Positions 1 through 7,925 are shown, counted from the first letter of the stretch. The stretch: DNA of 12,279 nucleotides from CAXRGH01 sp964230195 (GCA_964230195.1 CAXRGH010000078.1:1-12279), one strand, 5' to 3'. Notes: a model not told the origin generated them from the sequence alone. Program-made: numbers and translations.

Positions 1-273
1 GTTGAGAACGCATCGTACCCCTTAAGTCAATGCGCGGAAGCAACAGCGATCGGTCAAATGGTCACCAGCGGCGATACTGAAATCGCATCAGTGGTGATTG
101 TATCTCCCACAGAAAAAGCACTCTCTCCCTGTGGAGCGTGTAGACAAAAAATCGCTGAATTTTCATCTCCCGACACGACTGTTTACCTTGTAACAAGTAA
201 TAATAATATTTCGACACACTCAATTGATGAACTTCTTCCTCTCGGCTTTGGCAAAGATGACTTGTCAGATTGA
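1..273 (+). CDS. cdd: Cytidine deaminase, C-terminal 90 residues (5' end outside window)
   Basis: Zinc-dependent deamination of cytidine and deoxycytidine to uridine and deoxyuridine in pyrimidine salvage, in the cytosol. The reading frame is open from base 1, so the start lies upstream. The visible part has both catalytic motifs: VENASYPLSQCAEA (zinc-ligand Cys at nt 31, catalytic Glu at nt 37) and PCGACRQ (two zinc-ligand Cys at nt 130 and 139). The spacing and the short tail after PCGAC fit the small tetrameric class of about 130 residues, not the longer dimeric E. coli Cdd. The frame ends with TGA at 271-273. The internal ATG at 58 is not the start, because homology to the family continues upstream of it. 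The usual 'ICAERTA' is changed to 'QCAEATA' here, but the metal ligand and the Glu are kept. Neighbouring genes give no further clue to its role. Confidence 0.93.
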   Translation, partial: VENASYPLSQCAEATAIGQMVTSGDTEIASVVIVSPTEKALSPCGACRQKIAEFSSPDTTVYLVTSNNNISTHSIDELLPLGFGKDDLSD

Positions 274-352
274 AAACAATCACATACGAAACGGCTACCG
301 TGTTGCATTAACTCGTCTAATTATGTTTGGCTGTTCGATATGCTTCCGCTAA

Positions 353-376
353 ATTGAACTCTTCCGATAGTTCAAT
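353..376. repeat. Perfect 8-bp inverted repeat, 8-nt loop
   Basis: ATTGAACT (353-360) and AGTTCAAT (369-376) are exact reverse complements around the loop CTTCCGAT. It lies 80 bases after the cdd stop. No T-run follows, so it is not a classical intrinsic terminator. It could be an RNA hairpin or a protein site. Confidence 0.5.
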
Positions 377-404
377 GCAGAGCAGATAAATGATTGGGTT
401 TCAT

Positions 405-529
405 GGGTGTCCTGAATCGTTATTCAATTGGTGTACACTGAGTTTTTTGTGGGTGTCCTAAATTGAGTTTCTGAATAGTTATTCAATTGGTGTACGCTGA
501 GTTTTTTGTGGGTGTCCTAAATTGAGTTT
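405..529 (+). repeat. 59-bp tandem repeat with GGGTGTCC heads
   Basis: Three units, each beginning GGGTGTCC, at 405, 451 and 510. Unit 2 (451-509) is 59 bp. Unit 1 (405-450) is the same sequence lacking 13 bp (TAAATTGAGTTTC) just after GGGTGTCC. Unit 3 matches unit 2 only for its first 20 bases (510-529). From 419 and from 478 the two copies match over 40 bases with a single A/G difference (GTACACTG versus GTACGCTG). Unit 2 contains the near-palindrome TGAATAGTTATTCA (472-485). The same GGACACCC word recurs elsewhere in the window next to a RAYT transposase, so this is probably a REP-like element cluster. Confidence 0.9.
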
Positions 530-591
530 TGTATTGTCTTTTTAATTCCCTTTGGTAACCTTTGCGGACTGTATGTAAAAGAGAAAAGGTT

Positions 592-1293
592 ATGTCCACC
601 ATTTTAATGCTGAGTAGTTCACGTGAAGGTGATACACCGTATTTATCCCATGCTGTTAATCATATCAACGAGACATTGAATGGTATTACAGATGTTGTGT
701 TTGTGCCTTATGCGGGTGTGACCATTTCCCATGTTCAATACACATCAATGGTACAACAAGCATTACCTCAACTACGAGTGACAGGGTTGCATGAACTAGC
801 AAATGCTCAGGCAGGATTAAAAAATGCATCAGCAATCTTAGTGGGTGGCGGGAATACATACGTACTTCTGGATACATTATATAAACTGGGTTTGATGGAT
901 GTTATCAAGCAGTGCGTGACGGGTGGCATACCCTACATTGGTTGGAGCGCAGGCTCGAATATCTGTGGTGCAACTATAAAAACAACCAATGACATGCCCA
1001 TTGTTGAGCCTCCTTCGTTTGATGCTCTCGGTTTTTTACCTTTCCAAATCAATCCTCACTTTTCAAACTATCAACCACCGGGACACAACGGTGAAACCCG
1101 CGAACAGAGGTTAATGGAGTTTTCAACCCTAAACCCCGATGTTCCGATCGTCGGCATCAAGGAAGGTAGTGCGCTTAAACTCGTAAACGAAAAGCTTACC
1201 CTGTTAGGACCTCATGAAGGCGTTTTAATAGCCCATTGCAAGAGCCAAAAAATTAGAGTCAATTCTGACTTAAGTCATCTTCTGTCGTCATAA
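592..1293 (+). CDS. pepE: Alpha-aspartyl dipeptidase (peptidase E, family S51)
   Basis: Cytosolic serine peptidase that hydrolyses dipeptides with an N-terminal aspartate. The 233-residue product is close to Salmonella PepE (229 residues). The nucleophile elbow GWSAGS holds Ser119, NPHF holds His156 and KEGS holds Glu191, matching the Ser-His-Glu triad known for the family. Other family blocks are VPYAGVT (38-44), VGGGNTY (84-90), TTNDMPIV (131-138) and GETREQR (167-173). ATG 592 is chosen over the in-frame upstream ATG 562 because AAAAGG lies just before it and the family starts here. The 3' end overlaps the 3' end of bioD by 35 bp on the other strand. A role in peptide-derived aspartate recycling is inferred from the family. 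Confidence 0.95.
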   Translation: MSTILMLSSSREGDTPYLSHAVNHINETLNGITDVVFVPYAGVTISHVQYTSMVQQALPQLRVTGLHELANAQAGLKNASAILVGGGNTYVLLDTLYKLGLMDVIKQCVTGGIPYIGWSAGSNICGATIKTTNDMPIVEPPSFDALGFLPFQINPHFSNYQPPGHNGETREQRLMEFSTLNPDVPIVGIKEGSALKLVNEKLTLLGPHEGVLIAHCKSQKIRVNSDLSHLLSS

Positions 1294-1957
1294 CAGACAC
1301 ATCCAATGCTTTCCATGGTGCTTCGATATCCCCATCATTGTGGTCAACAATGCCCATCAAGGGGGCGGGGATTAATTCGGTTAAAGCTTGTATATTTTCC
1401 TGTTGTACTAACATATCAGTATTTTTAGCGTTCGCTACCCACCCCGCAAGATGCAGACCATCATTACTAATCGACTCGGCGGTTAACACCGCATGATTTA
1501 GGCATCCCAGTTTTAGCTCGACAACTAAAATCACCGACATTCGACACTCAACAGCTAATTCAGATAGATATTGCCCATTACCAAGAGGCAGACGCCATCC
1601 CCCAGCACCTTCGGTAATCAAATGCTGTACTGGGTATTGATTGAGTATTTTGGTCCCGTCAATCAAAGTTGGTAAATCCAAGCAACGTCCTACCGCTTTC
1701 GCTGCAATGTGAGGGGCGATTGGAGGTTCAAACGCAACAGGGTTGACTTGGTCATACGGTATTTCAACACTCGCATGCTGTTGCAATAACAGCGCATCCT
1801 CATTCCGAAGACCTTGCTCGGTGCTTTCACAGCCCGCAGAGATTGGTTTGTATCCAAGGCATGTTTGGTTATTATCTTGCAACGCTTGCATGATTAAAGT
1901 AGTGACATAGGTTTTACCAACGTCCGTGTCTGTACCGGTAATAAACCACTGTTTCAT
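1259..1957 (-). CDS. bioD: Dethiobiotin synthetase
   Basis: ATP-dependent closure of the ureido ring: DAPA plus CO2 gives dethiobiotin, the penultimate step of biotin synthesis. The 232-residue protein has the P-loop GTDTDVGKT (residues 8-16), the substrate-carbamate lysine in GYKPISAG (Lys37, same position as E. coli) and EGAGGW, the conserved phosphate/substrate loop. ATG 1957 is preceded by CAGGAGAAG, a good ribosome binding site. It is the last gene of bioBFCD, 65 nt after bioC, a wider gap than the other junctions. Its coding end runs 35 bp into pepE on the opposite strand, so no separate terminator fits between them. All key residues are present, so it should be active. Confidence 0.97.
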   Translation of the reverse strand: MKQWFITGTDTDVGKTYVTTLIMQALQDNNQTCLGYKPISAGCESTEQGLRNEDALLLQQHASVEIPYDQVNPVAFEPPIAPHIAAKAVGRCLDLPTLIDGTKILNQYPVQHLITEGAGGWRLPLGNGQYLSELAVECRMSVILVVELKLGCLNHAVLTAESISNDGLHLAGWVANAKNTDMLVQQENIQALTELIPAPLMGIVDHNDGDIEAPWKALDVSVMTTEDDLSQN

Positions 1958-2022
1958 TGTCTTCTCCTGAGCCGAATTACTGACTATCTCGTTGGATATA
2001 ACAGGTATTAATTAATGGGCCA

Positions 2023-2796
2023 TCAACTAAACTCTGACGGGCGGATATGAACAAAGGTAATGTGATAACTCAAAGGATATCCTTGGTCACCTTGATACCT
2101 TTCAAAGTTATCTTTAATTCTTTTCCAAACTTGCCGATCAAAGTGTGATTTACTGGGTGAGGTAACGACGTTTGCACCAACCTCCCGAATAGATTGCAAT
2201 AGGTCTCGAACTGAAGGAAACCATGCAACAAATTCCTGCGTCCTCGTTTCCACGCTTAAACCAGCTGCTCTGGCTGCATTGGCGATTTCTTCCTCGGTAG
2301 GATAAGCGTTTATATGGCATTGACTTTCATCTCCCCATGCAGAGATCAATTGTTTCAATGACCCCTCGCCTACGATTGCCAATGTACCCTGACCGTGTAC
2401 TTTCAACACTCTCCGTATCTCTGAAAATGCAGTTTCTAAAGACAAACACCACTGTAACACCATGGATGAAAATACACAGTCAACGCTATGACTCTCAAGT
2501 GGAATATCCTCTGCGTCTCCCACTTGCCAATGGATCGGTAGTGGATCGTGGGCCTTTTTTGCATGAGCGACCATTCCAGGTGCAATGTCAATAGCCGAGA
2601 CCCTTTCTCCCCAGTTCGCGAGCTCGCAAGTGACTCGCCCAGTTCCACAACCAATGTCTAACACATGCTCAACACCTTTCGGTAATTCCTTGAGGGCTTG
2701 TTGTGCGACTTGCCACTGAATATCAGCAACTAAATCATAACTTGTTGCTGCGCGACTAAACTGGTTCGCAATACGCTGTTTTAAATCATTGGACAA
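2023..2796 (-). CDS. bioC: Malonyl-ACP O-methyltransferase
   Basis: SAM-dependent methylation of malonyl-ACP, which lets fatty-acid synthase build the pimeloyl chain at the start of biotin synthesis. The class I methyltransferase glycine motif VLDIGCGTG (Asp at residue 47) and a later GDAEDIPL acidic loop are visible. The N-terminal block IANQFSRAATSYD matches E. coli BioC 'IAAAFGRAAAHYE'. No ATG lies near this point. The frame is open to a TTG at 2835, overlapping bioF, but nothing resembling a ribosome binding site precedes it. A strong AAGGAGA (2807-2813) sits just before ATT 2802 and TTG 2796. TTG 2796 is preferred (257 residues; E. coli has 251), with ATT 2802 as a rarer alternative. No demethylating BioH is present in the window. 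Confidence 0.93.
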   Translation of the reverse strand: MSNDLKQRIANQFSRAATSYDLVADIQWQVAQQALKELPKGVEHVLDIGCGTGRVTCELANWGERVSAIDIAPGMVAHAKKAHDPLPIHWQVGDAEDIPLESHSVDCVFSSMVLQWCLSLETAFSEIRRVLKVHGQGTLAIVGEGSLKQLISAWGDESQCHINAYPTEEEIANAARAAGLSVETRTQEFVAWFPSVRDLLQSIREVGANVVTSPSKSHFDRQVWKRIKDNFERYQGDQGYPLSYHITFVHIRPSEFS

Positions 2797-2806
2797 GGTA
2801 ATACTG

Positions 2807-2813
2807 TCTCCTT
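2807..2813 (-). promoter_or_regulatory. Ribosome binding site that decides the bioC start
   Basis: AAGGAGA on the minus strand, between the bioF stop (2818-2816) and the non-ATG start codons TTG 2796 (10 nt away) or ATT 2802 (4 nt away). Its position makes the upstream TTG 2835, which lies inside bioF without any such site, unlikely as the bioC start. Confidence 0.7.
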
Positions 2814-2815
2814 GA

Positions 2816-3970
2816 TCAAGATAAACTTCGAGCAATAGACGAAACTAACGCTGAGATATCCTGCTGAGTGTGTTGGGCACTGAGGGTGACACGTAATCGA
2901 CTCGTCCCTTTCGGAACCGTCGGAGGACGAATAGCCACTACGCAGAACCCTTTATTATTGAGGCTCGTACTGGCTTCTACTGCTTGCTCATTTCCACCAC
3001 AGATAACGGGTTGAATCGGCGAATCTGAAGGTAAAACTCGTAATCCTTGTTCAACCGCACAGGCTTTAAACCAAGCAATATTGTCTTTTAAGCGCTGACG
3101 CGACTCCGAATCACTCTGAATCTGTTTAACGGATGCCAAAGTTGCGAACGCTTGCGACGCTGGCATCGCAGTGCTGTATATGTAGTGACGAGCGTGATTA
3201 ACCAGAAAATCAATTAAAGCTTGGCTGCCAGCAATAAAAGCACCAGCAGTACCAATTGCTTTTCCAAAGGTTGCCATGTAGACCGGCAGCTCATCTTGTG
3301 ACAAACCATGAACTTCAACACTGCCTAACCCACTATCTCCCAACCAACCAAAGCCATGGGCATCATCCACCATTAACCATGCATTGTACTTACAAGCTAG
3401 CTCTGATAGCTGTTGTAACGGTGCTGAGTCACCGTCCATACTGAAGATACCCTCAGTCACCAGCAAAGTGTTACCAGACGCTTTACAGAGTTGCGTTTCA
3501 GCATGTTCAAGATCATTATGACGAAAGCGCAACAGTTTACCGTTGCAACTTAACGCGCCATCAATCAAAGAGGCATGGCTAAGTTTGTCGGCAACAATAG
3601 TATCACCGTTTGACAACAACGCCTGACAAAGCGCTTGATTGGCAGAAAACCCGGAATTGAATAATAAAACCGCTTCTCTGTTTAACGACTTTGCGAGGTA
3701 AGTTTCAAGTTCATGATGGGCTGGACTAAAACCGGTTACGAGAGGTGAAGCACCACTGCCGTTGCCATACTTTCCTACCCCTGCTATCCATGCTTGCTTT
3801 ACTTGAGAGTTATGTTGCATCCCAAGGTAATCATTGCTCGAAAAATCCAACAGCTGACGTCCATCAACGCAAATTTCGCGGCCACAAACTGAGCTCGCAT
3901 TTTTACGCTGACGCAGCAAACCTTGTTGCTTTCGCTCTGCTAATACCTGATTGAGATGCTCAAATGCCAT
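2816..3970 (-). CDS. bioF: 8-amino-7-oxononanoate synthase (KAPA synthase)
   Basis: PLP-dependent decarboxylative condensation of pimeloyl-ACP with L-alanine to give KAPA. The 384 residues equal E. coli BioF in length. Diagnostic segments are LDFSSNDYLG (41-50), GSGASPLVTG (71-80), SHASLIDG (131-138), VDDAHGFG (201-208, with the PLP-contacting Asp) and the Schiff-base lysine in TFGKAIGTAG (Lys237). ATG 3970 follows the bioB stop by 5 nt with only a weak GAAG upstream, so translation is probably coupled to bioB. Its own stop lies next to the bioC ribosome binding site. No damage is seen. Confidence 0.97.
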   Translation of the reverse strand: MAFEHLNQVLAERKQQGLLRQRKNASSVCGREICVDGRQLLDFSSNDYLGMQHNSQVKQAWIAGVGKYGNGSGASPLVTGFSPAHHELETYLAKSLNREAVLLFNSGFSANQALCQALLSNGDTIVADKLSHASLIDGALSCNGKLLRFRHNDLEHAETQLCKASGNTLLVTEGIFSMDGDSAPLQQLSELACKYNAWLMVDDAHGFGWLGDSGLGSVEVHGLSQDELPVYMATFGKAIGTAGAFIAGSQALIDFLVNHARHYIYSTAMPASQAFATLASVKQIQSDSESRQRLKDNIAWFKACAVEQGLRVLPSDSPIQPVICGGNEQAVEASTSLNNKGFCVVAIRPPTVPKGTSRLRVTLSAQHTQQDISALVSSIARSLS

Positions 3971-3975
3971 ATATT

Positions 3976-5019
3976 TTATGCTTCGTAAAATAAGTCATTT
4001 GTGCTGTTTTCAACAATAGCATCCTGCAAGACGGCTTCGTGAGCCTCGTCGGAATACGCTTTTCCTTTTTCGGCATTGATCCCTAATTTTTTGAACAACA
4101 TCACGTCTTCATGGGTGTCTGGATTTGATGTTGTTAATAGCTTACATCCGTAGAAGATTGAGTTTGCGCCAGCCATAAAGCACATCGCTTGCATTTGCTC
4201 ATTCATATTTTCTCTACCTGCCGATAAGCGAACGTGAGATTTCGGCATCATGATACGTGCAACTGCAATGGTTCTAATAAAGTCAAACGGCTCTAAATCT
4301 TCAACTTTGTCCAATGGAGTACCTTCCACTTTTACTAACATATTGATAGGTACACTTTCGGGTTGCTGAGGTAGGTTTGCCAGCTGAATCAATAGGTTTG
4401 CTCTATCAGCGACCTTTTCACCTAAACCAACAATCCCTCCCGAACAGACATTCATGCCAGCCTCTCTTACATTTTCTAATGTGCTGAGGCGATCTTGATA
4501 AGTACGAGTGGTAATGATTTCACCGTAGAATTCTGGCGATGTGTCCAAGTTATGGTTGTAATAATCAAGACCTGCTTGTTTCAGCATTAGCGCTTGATCA
4601 CGATTCAGCATGCCTAGCGTCATACACGTTTCCAAACCAAGACTTTTTACTTCCTTGATCATATCAATGATATAGGGCATATCTCGGTCACGCGGATTAC
4701 GCCAAGCGGCTCCCATACAGAAACGCGTTGAACCGGTTGCCTTAGCTTCACGGGCGCGCTTGATCACTTTTTCTATTTCGAGTAATCGCTCTTTTTCAAG
4801 ACCAGTGTCATAGCGAGCACTCTGAGGACAATATTTACAATCTTCAGGGCACGCACCCGTTTTAATTGACAATAGGGTGCTCACTTGAACATGATTTGGG
4901 TCAAAATGCTGGCGATGAACCATCTGTGCTTTGAACATTAAATCATTGAACGGTAAATCCAATAGCGATTGCACTTCTGCGAGTGTCCAATCGTGCCTTA
5001 CCACGCCTAAATCAGCCAT
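3976..5019 (-). CDS. bioB: Biotin synthase (radical SAM)
   Basis: Radical-SAM enzyme that inserts sulfur into dethiobiotin, the last step of the pathway. The 347 residues compare with 346 in E. coli. The radical-SAM 4Fe-4S motif is CPEDCKYC (Cys57, 61, 64). The expected 2Fe-2S ligands are all present at a constant offset from E. coli: Cys101 (RFCMGAAWR), Cys132 (TCMTLGML), Cys192 (VCSGGIVGLGE) and Arg264 (VRLSAGRE). The binding segment YYNHNLDTSPEFY is intact. ATG 5019 is preceded by AAAGGAAG. It is the first gene of the leftward operon, transcribed from the divergent BirA-controlled region shared with bioA. Confidence 0.98.
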   Translation of the reverse strand: MADLGVVRHDWTLAEVQSLLDLPFNDLMFKAQMVHRQHFDPNHVQVSTLLSIKTGACPEDCKYCPQSARYDTGLEKERLLEIEKVIKRAREAKATGSTRFCMGAAWRNPRDRDMPYIIDMIKEVKSLGLETCMTLGMLNRDQALMLKQAGLDYYNHNLDTSPEFYGEIITTRTYQDRLSTLENVREAGMNVCSGGIVGLGEKVADRANLLIQLANLPQQPESVPINMLVKVEGTPLDKVEDLEPFDFIRTIAVARIMMPKSHVRLSAGRENMNEQMQAMCFMAGANSIFYGCKLLTTSNPDTHEDVMLFKKLGINAEKGKAYSDEAHEAVLQDAIVENSTNDLFYEA

Positions 5020-5052
5020 AACGCTTCCTTTACTTCAAAATTTTGATGGTTT

Positions 5053-5080
5053 AGTCTAATCACGCATTCAAACTTGTCAA
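5053..5080 (-). promoter_or_regulatory. Predicted sigma70 promoter of bioBFCD
   Basis: On the minus strand there is a perfect -35 TTGACA (5080-5075), 16 nt, then a -10 TAGACT (5058-5053; 4 of 6). The -35 overlaps the left half of the BirA operator, which explains repression of the operon. The 5' leader would be about 25 nt and includes the bioB AGGAAG. Confidence 0.65.
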
Positions 5081-5106
5081 CCAAGCAATAAATTCAAGGT
5101 TTACTA
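5074..5106. promoter_or_regulatory. BirA (biotin repressor) operator, bioO
   Basis: TTGTCAACC (5074-5082), a 15-nt spacer, then GGTTTACTA (5098-5106). These are two arms of the known BirA palindrome TTGTAAACC-N15/16-GGTTTACAA, each with one or two changes. It sits between divergent bioA and bioB as in E. coli. The right arm ends at the base before the bioA ATG and contains the only purine-rich stretch (AAGG, 5096-5099) that could serve as the bioA ribosome binding site. No firm -10/-35 for bioA was found. Confidence 0.85.
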
Positions 5107-6399
5107 ATGGACAAAATTTCACCAGAAGATATCTTATTTGACCAACAACATATTTGGCATCCATATACCTCTTCTATCGAGCCGTTACCCTGCTATCCTG
5201 TCACTAGCGCCTCAGGGGTTTATTTGAGACTGGAAAATGGGTCCGAATTGGTTGATGGTATGTCTTCATGGTGGGCAGCCGTGCATGGCTATAACCACCC
5301 AACATTGAATGCCGCAGTGCAAGAACAGTCCGAGAAAATGTCCCACGTTATGTTTGGTGGCATCACTCACAAACCAGCAATAACACTTTGCAAGACATTG
5401 CTTGACTTGGCACCGGCGGGAATGAATCGTGTGTTTCTTGCTGATTCAGGTTCTGTCAGTGTTGAAGTGGCAATGAAAATGGCGATTCAATACTGGGCGT
5501 GCCAAGGGAATCAAAGTAAACATAAGTTTGTGACCCTACGCAACGGTTACCATGGCGACACCTTTGCTGCGATGTCCACTTGTGACCCAATTAATGGTAT
5601 GCATAGCTTGTTTCAGGACGTTCTTCAGCAGCAACTTTTCGCACCAGCACCGCAAACACGATTTGAAAACACCTGGAATCCCGATGATACCTTAGCACTG
5701 CAAGAAATCATTGAAACAAACCACAACGATATCGCAGCCCTTATCCTAGAGCCTATTGTACAAGGTGCTGGCGGCATGCGAATGTATCACCCTGAGTATC
5801 TTGCTCGATGCCGCCAACTCTGTGATGAGTACAACATTCTGCTGATCTGTGACGAGATAGCAACGGGCTTTGGCCGTACCGGCACTCTTTTTGCCTGCGA
5901 ACACGCTGGAATTTCACCTGATATCATGTGTGTGGGCAAGGCGCTAACGGGGGGATATATGACCCTCGCTGCAACCCTTTGTACAGAGGACGTTGCAATT
6001 GGCGTTTGTCAGGGACAGCCAGGTGTATTCATGCATGGGCCCACCTATATGGGCAACCCCCTCGCCTGTGCAGTCGCTAACGCCAGCCTATCATTGCTAA
6101 AGACGAATGAGTGGCAACAGCAAGTCAAAGATATCGAAGCTCAATTAAAAAACGAGCTATATCCATTTAAGACATTCGATGCCGTTGAAGATATCAGAGT
6201 TCTTGGCGCAATTGGTGTAGTAGAAATGAAGCAGCCAGTCAACGTGGCAACCATCCAAGCCTTTTTTGTTAAGCAAGGCGCTTGGATACGCCCCTTTGGA
6301 AAACTCATTTACATCATGCCACCCTTTGTCATTACACCCGAGCAATTATCAATACTAACCAACGCGATTAAACAAGCGATCCAACAGCAGCAATATTGA
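5107..6399 (+). CDS. bioA: Adenosylmethionine-8-amino-7-oxononanoate aminotransferase
   Basis: PLP-dependent class III transaminase that uses SAM as amino donor to convert KAPA to DAPA. The 430 residues compare with 429 in E. coli. Seen in order: HIWHPYTS (15-22), SSWWAAVHGYNHP (53-65), FADSGS-type DSGSVSVEVAMK (113-124), NGYHGDT (147-153), CDEIATGFGRTG (248-259, PLP-binding Asp249) and the Schiff-base lysine Lys278 in VGKALTGGY. DAPA-synthase features (double Trp, GYHG) separate it from other class III transaminases. ATG 5107 abuts the BirA operator; an AAGG 7 nt upstream is the only candidate ribosome binding site. It is transcribed divergently from bioBFCD, and a 128-nt gap without a clear terminator separates it from asnS. 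Confidence 0.97.
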   Translation: MDKISPEDILFDQQHIWHPYTSSIEPLPCYPVTSASGVYLRLENGSELVDGMSSWWAAVHGYNHPTLNAAVQEQSEKMSHVMFGGITHKPAITLCKTLLDLAPAGMNRVFLADSGSVSVEVAMKMAIQYWACQGNQSKHKFVTLRNGYHGDTFAAMSTCDPINGMHSLFQDVLQQQLFAPAPQTRFENTWNPDDTLALQEIIETNHNDIAALILEPIVQGAGGMRMYHPEYLARCRQLCDEYNILLICDEIATGFGRTGTLFACEHAGISPDIMCVGKALTGGYMTLAATLCTEDVAIGVCQGQPGVFMHGPTYMGNPLACAVANASLSLLKTNEWQQQVKDIEAQLKNELYPFKTFDAVEDIRVLGAIGVVEMKQPVNVATIQAFFVKQGAWIRPFGKLIYIMPPFVITPEQLSILTNAIKQAIQQQQY

Positions 6400-6527
6400 T
6401 GGAAAATAGTGATATAAGTTGAATATGCTTGATTTGAACTGATTAGCTCGATTTTTACTTGTTTTGTTGCGCTGACTGAGTAACATAACCCCCTATTTGA
6501 AAAGTTAAGCCTTAATGGAGATTATTC

Positions 6528-7925
6528 ATGGCGCATATGTCTGTAGCGGAAGCATTCTCGGGAAAGCACGCGATTGGAACGCACGTTGAAGTAAAAGGAT
6601 GGGTTCGCACTCGTCGAGACTCAAAAGCAGGATTGTCATTTGTGGCCCTGCATGATGGAAGCTGTTTTGAGCCTATTCAAGTCATTGCACTCAACTCCCT
6701 GGAAAATTACGCGGACATACAAAAACTGACGGCAGGTTGTTCAATCTCAGTGCAAGGTGTACTCAAGGCGTCTGAGGGGAAAGGTCAGTCTCTAGAAATT
6801 GAAGCAAACCAAATTGACGTTATTGGTTGGGTAGAGAACCCTGACACATACCCTATGGCGGCAAAACGTCATAGCATTGAATACTTGCGTGAACACGCCC
6901 ACCTACGTCCGAGAACCAATTTAATTGGCGCTGTTGCTCGCGTTAGAAATTGCTTATCACAAGCGATTCACCGTTTTTATCATGAGCGTGGATTTTTCTG
7001 GGTAAGCACACCAATCCTAACAGCCAGTGATACCGAAGGCGCAGGTGAAATGTTCAGAGTGTCAACACTTGACATGGTGAATACTCCTACTACGGATAAA
7101 GGTGAAGTAGACTACACCCAAGATTTCTTTGGTAAAGAAACTTATCTCACTGTGTCTGGACAATTAAACGGTGAAACGTACGCTTGTGCATTGTCTAACA
7201 TCTATACATTTGGCCCGACATTCCGTGCCGAAAATTCAAATACAAGCAGGCATCTTGCCGAATTTTGGATGGTTGAGCCAGAAGTTGCGTTTGCCGATTT
7301 AGATGATATTTCTCAACTTGCAGAGGACATGCTGAAATACGTTTGTAAAGCTGTATTAGAGGAAAGAGCAGACGACTTAGCGTTTTTTGCTCAACGTGTT
7401 GACAAAGATGCCGTTAATAGACTTCAAGCATTAGTTGACTCGGAATTTGTGCGCATGGATTACACCGATGCCATTGATATCCTTAAAGCGTCTGGTAAAA
7501 AGTTTGAATTCCCGGTTGAGTGGGGCATCGACCTAGCATCAGAACACGAGCGTTACCTTGCCGAAGAGCATGTTGGAGCACCTATCATCATGCGTAACTA
7601 CCCAAAAGACATCAAAGCTTTTTATATGCGCTTGAATGATGACGGAAAAACCGTTGCAGCTCTTGATGTACTCGCACCGGGAATCGGTGAAATCATTGGT
7701 GGTTCGCAGCGTGAAGAACGCCTTGACGTATTTGACGCCCGTATGGCAGAGATGAACCTCTGTCCTGAAGATTACAGCTGGTATCGTGATTTGAGACGTT
7801 ACGGTACTGTTCCTCACGCTGGTTTCGGCCTTGGTTTTGAACGTCTTGTTGCTTACGTGACGGGTGTACAAAATGTACGTGACGTGATCCCATTCCCACG
7901 TACACCGGGTAACGCACAATACTAA
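6528..7925 (+). CDS. asnS: Asparaginyl-tRNA synthetase
   Basis: Class IIb aminoacyl-tRNA synthetase that charges tRNA-Asn with asparagine, in the cytosol. The 465 residues compare with 466 in E. coli, with high identity throughout. An N-terminal OB-fold anticodon domain (about 1-110; VKGWVRTRRDSKAGLSF) is followed by the catalytic core: FWVSTPILTASDTEGAGEMF, motif 2 FRAENSNTSRHLAEFW, and motif 3 GFGLGFERLVAY near the C-terminus. ATG 6528 is chosen because GGAG (6517-6520) is well spaced. ATG 6537 (MSVAEAF, nearer the E. coli N-terminus) is possible but its spacing is long. It is expressed on its own or by read-through from bioA, and is closed by a strong intrinsic terminator. A housekeeping gene with no oddities. 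Confidence 0.98.
   Translation: MAHMSVAEAFSGKHAIGTHVEVKGWVRTRRDSKAGLSFVALHDGSCFEPIQVIALNSLENYADIQKLTAGCSISVQGVLKASEGKGQSLEIEANQIDVIGWVENPDTYPMAAKRHSIEYLREHAHLRPRTNLIGAVARVRNCLSQAIHRFYHERGFFWVSTPILTASDTEGAGEMFRVSTLDMVNTPTTDKGEVDYTQDFFGKETYLTVSGQLNGETYACALSNIYTFGPTFRAENSNTSRHLAEFWMVEPEVAFADLDDISQLAEDMLKYVCKAVLEERADDLAFFAQRVDKDAVNRLQALVDSEFVRMDYTDAIDILKASGKKFEFPVEWGIDLASEHERYLAEEHVGAPIIMRNYPKDIKAFYMRLNDDGKTVAALDVLAPGIGEIIGGSQREERLDVFDARMAEMNLCPEDYSWYRDLRRYGTVPHAGFGLGFERLVAYVTGVQNVRDVIPFPRTPGNAQY

Larger units (their letters stand above)
274..591. other. Intergenic spacer between cdd and pepE carrying repeats
   Basis: No credible gene. It holds an 8-bp inverted repeat (353-376), then a direct repeat of 59-bp units containing the GGGTGTCC word (405-529). 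The last 60 bases lead into the pepE ribosome binding site. No convincing sigma70 promoter for pepE was found, and no T-tract terminator for cdd. Confidence 0.7.

Noticed and set aside
353..376. Terminator of cdd
   Set aside because: The stem is AT-rich and lacks a following T-run, and it is 80 bases after the stop codon.
405..529. CRISPR array
   Set aside because: Only two to three units, the units run straight into each other without unique spacers, and no cas genes are present.
562..591. Ten-residue upstream extension of pepE
   Set aside because: Family alignment and the AAAAGG before ATG 592 support the shorter protein.
4105..4120. GGGTGTCT in bioB and GAGTGTCC near 4981 as further repeat copies
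   Set aside because: Single-base mismatches inside conserved bioB codons, best explained by chance.
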